Assembly (NCBI RefSeq): GCF_015832195.1
Contig: NC_052033.1
Coordinates: forward strand, 682,001 to 746,000
Source of the DNA: Motacilla alba alba
Lineage: Eukaryota > Chordata > Aves > Passeriformes > Motacillidae
Direction of reading: 5' to 3'
Length of the DNA stretch: 64,000 bases
Numbering within the stretch: position 1 is the first letter of the stretch; the number at the start of each line of letters is the position of its first letter. Below are positions 63,601 through 64,000 of this stretch, one piece after another. Below the pieces are notes generated by a model, which saw only the letters and a program-made list of their open reading frames with translations, had not been told where the DNA came from and ran no database searches. A program made the translations under genes and the position numbers.

Positions 63601-64000
63601 AGTTGGTGGCAGTAGCCCTGGTGGGGGTCCAGCAGTCCCGCCCCACCTCTGGGAGGTAGCCATGGGCACGGAAGAAGCTGGCTGCCCCCATGGCAATGAT
63701 GGCCACGCCATCCCGCACCTTCTGCCGCAGGCTCAGCTTCCAGCTCTCCGTCACCACGCTGATGAGGCCGACCGGGAAGGAGGAAGGTGGCACCTCCATG
63801 TTGCCCACTGTCATGCTGGGCACAATCCAGATGTATCCTGGCCCCACAAGCCCAGCTTGTTCTGCCATGGAGAAGAGATACTCGGCCTCCTCTCGGGAGC
63901 AGTAAACAATGAGGACCTGGGCATCAATCTGGCGCAAGAGCCGCTGCGTCCTGGAGCTGCTCTGCTCCTGGCTCATCTCAAAGGTGAGCACCTCTTGCAG
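56263..64000 (-). CDS. GRIN2C: GRIN2C, NMDA receptor subunit GluN2C (3' part, 11 coding exons)
   Basis: GluN2C pairs with GluN1 in synaptic glutamate-gated cation channels; it binds glutamate and gives low Mg2+ block. The visible exons are 63588-64000 (cut by the window end), 62952-63066, 62470-62681, 62186-62354, 61686-61839, 60247-60372, 59935-60164, 59566-59726, 58844-59031, 58085-58317 and 56263-57672. They join in frame into 1136 residues. In visible numbering: part of the amino-terminal domain (1-137), ligand-binding half S1, M1, the M2 pore loop with N418-N419 (FNNSVP), and M3 with the SYTANLAAF gate (448-456). Then S2 with the glutamate contacts S493/T494 and D535, M4, and a 469-residue tail ending SSLESEV, the ligand for PSD-95 PDZ domains. 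[22 protein letters not shown] and the tail start [10 protein letters not shown] point to GRIN2C over GRIN2D, and TMEM104 next door agrees. The 5' end is missing only because the window ends. Confidence 0.96.
57673..58084 (-). other. GRIN2C: GRIN2C intron with long poly-G/poly-C run
   Basis: This 412-bp intron before the terminal exon holds C21 at 57802-57822, plus five more C just before it. On the transcript strand these are runs of G. Confidence 0.75.
57796..57822 (+). repeat. Poly-C run (CCCCCTC21)
   Basis: Five C, one T and 21 C in a row. It is length-unstable and can form a G-quadruplex on the minus (transcript) strand. Confidence 0.93.
58085..58317 (-). CDS. GRIN2C: GRIN2C exon, end of S2 and helix M4
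   Basis: The exon reads [20 protein letters not shown], then [20 protein letters not shown] (M4) and [12 protein letters not shown], and ends LLAISR in phase 0 at GTGAGG. Confidence 0.96.
58318..58843 (-). other. GRIN2C: GRIN2C intron between S2 and M4 exons
   Basis: This 526-bp intron lies between a GTGGGT donor and a CATGTCCCAG acceptor. No other feature was recognised. Confidence 0.7.
58844..59031 (-). CDS. GRIN2C: GRIN2C exon, S2 with glutamate-contacting Asp
   Basis: The exon reads [20 protein letters not shown] to [15 protein letters not shown], ending one base into Gly. The D of IYDAAV corresponds to the glutamate-contacting Asp of GluN2A. Its acceptor, TTGGTGGGGCAG, has a poor pyrimidine tract. 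Confidence 0.95.
59032..59565 (-). repeat. GRIN2C: GRIN2C intron made of degenerate ~20-bp tandem repeats
   Basis: Variants of AGCYGTACCCCATCTGGGG (plus strand) follow one another through roughly 59085-59570. The clearest adjacent pair, AGCCATACCCCATCTCAGGG and AGCCATACCCCATTTTGAGG (59538-59577), is an exact 20-bp step that spans the exon/intron junction. The intron is 534 bp, a multiple of three, and carries no stop in the frame shared by its two flanking exons. Confidence 0.85.
59566..59726 (-). CDS. GRIN2C: GRIN2C exon, S2 ligand-binding segment
   Basis: The exon reads [20 protein letters not shown], then [16 protein letters not shown], and ends EDALTSLKM plus two bases of Gly. S-T after NG are glutamate contacts in GluN2 subunits. 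The donor GGGTATGG sits inside the intron's 20-bp repeat. Confidence 0.95.
59727..59934 (-). other. GRIN2C: GRIN2C 208-bp intron with strong hairpin
   Basis: This short intron lies between the M3 exon and the next S2 exon. Its main feature is the inverted repeat at 59839-59878. Confidence 0.8.
59839..59878. repeat. Perfect inverted repeat, 16-bp arms, 8-nt loop
   Basis: ACTGGCAGTGATGTGT (59839-59854) and its exact reverse complement ACACATCACTGCCAGT (59863-59878) are separated by AGCTCCAC. At 40 nt it is too short for a standard microRNA precursor, and pairing does not continue outward. Confidence 0.95.
59935..60164 (-). CDS. GRIN2C: GRIN2C exon, pore loop M2 and gate helix M3
   Basis: The exon reads [20 protein letters not shown], then [15 protein letters not shown] (the N site of the ion filter), then M3 with [15 protein letters not shown]. 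It ends in GLSDRK in phase 0 at GTGATC, a non-ideal donor. Confidence 0.97.
60247..60372 (-). CDS. GRIN2C: GRIN2C exon, transmembrane helix M1
   Basis: The exon reads [20 protein letters not shown] and continues through [17 protein letters not shown]. This is the pre-M1 linker and M1. The donor is GTGAGT. The following intron is only 82 bp. Confidence 0.96.
60373..61685 (-). other. GRIN2C: GRIN2C intron, 1.3 kb
   Basis: This is the longest visible GRIN2C intron. No gene or recognisable repeat was found apart from a short A-run near 61447-61453. Confidence 0.65.
61686..61839 (-). CDS. GRIN2C: GRIN2C exon, S1 end
   Basis: The exon reads [20 protein letters not shown] to GTVSPSAFL, including [18 protein letters not shown]. 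It ends one base into a Glu codon at GTGAGC. Confidence 0.96.
61840..62185 (-). other. GRIN2C: GRIN2C intron with A-run
   Basis: This 346-bp intron contains a run of about 16 A at 61955-61970 (plus strand; a T-run on the transcript strand). Confidence 0.7.
62186..62354 (-). CDS. GRIN2C: GRIN2C exon, S1 ([15 protein letters not shown])
   Basis: After a split Ser codon the exon reads [20 protein letters not shown] to VWNGMIGE. The [14 protein letters not shown] and [13 protein letters not shown] segments are near-invariant in GluN2 subunits. The donor is GTAGGG. Confidence 0.96.
62470..62681 (-). CDS. GRIN2C: GRIN2C exon, start of S1 ligand-binding segment
   Basis: The exon starts [20 protein letters not shown] after a TAG acceptor (GGGGATAG). 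It contains [17 protein letters not shown] and NTVPCRKQ, the first strands of the glutamate-binding lobe. Confidence 0.95.
62952..63066 (-). CDS. GRIN2C: GRIN2C exon, end of amino-terminal domain
   Basis: The exon reads [20 protein letters not shown] to LWEM, with an N-V-T sequon, and ends in phase 0 at [16 protein letters not shown] is conserved in GluN2 subunits. Confidence 0.94.
63067..63587 (-). other. GRIN2C: GRIN2C intron, 521 bp
   Basis: The intron runs between GTGAGG and TCTCACCAG. No other feature was recognised. Confidence 0.7.
63588..64000 (-). CDS. GRIN2C: GRIN2C exon, amino-terminal domain (partial)
   Basis: The exon is open to the window edge, starting [13 protein letters not shown]. 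It encodes 137 residues of the clamshell amino-terminal domain ([20 protein letters not shown], then [11 protein letters not shown]). It ends two bases into an Arg codon at GTGAGG. Confidence 0.93.

Overview
This 64 kb window looks like a piece of a bird nuclear genome, about 60% of it intron. The case rests on four spliced vertebrate genes, two short CR1 LINE fragments (one ending in the bird/reptile-type ATTCTGTG 8-mer), few interspersed repeats, and small introns apart from those of TMEM104. The gene order NHERF1 - NAT9 - TMEM104 - GRIN2C is the order known from human 17q25.1, which in birds lies on the chicken chromosome 18 homologue. I cannot name the species. There is no CRISPR array, bacterial gene, phage or tRNA that I can support.

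Layout. (1) 1-2345, plus strand: the last three coding exons and 3' UTR of NHERF1 (SLC9A3R1), ending in the ezrin-binding and PDZ-binding tail. (2) 4808-7927, minus strand: complete NAT9, six coding exons and 207 codons, tail-to-tail with NHERF1. (3) About 7930-8950: a CpG-rich, GC-box and CCAAT-box region that NAT9 and TMEM104 share head to head. (4) 8.7-52.6 kb, plus strand: TMEM104, a multipass amino-acid-permease-like protein. It has nine coding exons joining without a frame error into 498 codons, with long introns (16.3 kb and 11.8 kb are the largest). (5) 54.6-64.0 kb, minus strand: the 3' part of GRIN2C (NMDA receptor GluN2C), eleven coding exons giving 1136 visible residues, from the amino-terminal domain to the C-terminal ESEV PDZ ligand. 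The 5' end lies beyond the window.

Exon boundaries come from canonical AG/GT sites, frame continuity and similarity to the families as I know them; no alignment was run. The genes do not form one pathway. The tightest regulatory link visible is the shared NAT9/TMEM104 promoter.

The most unusual structure is a 534-bp GRIN2C intron (59032-59565). It is built of degenerate tandem repeats of about 20 bp that include the 5' splice site itself, and it is divisible by three with no in-frame stop. Retaining it would insert 178 residues into the glutamate-binding domain. Other points of interest are a perfect 16-bp-stem hairpin in a neighbouring GRIN2C intron, a (UCUUC)n tract in the inferred GRIN2C 3' UTR, a NAGNAG acceptor and an acidic dileucine motif in TMEM104, and an E-box in the shared promoter.
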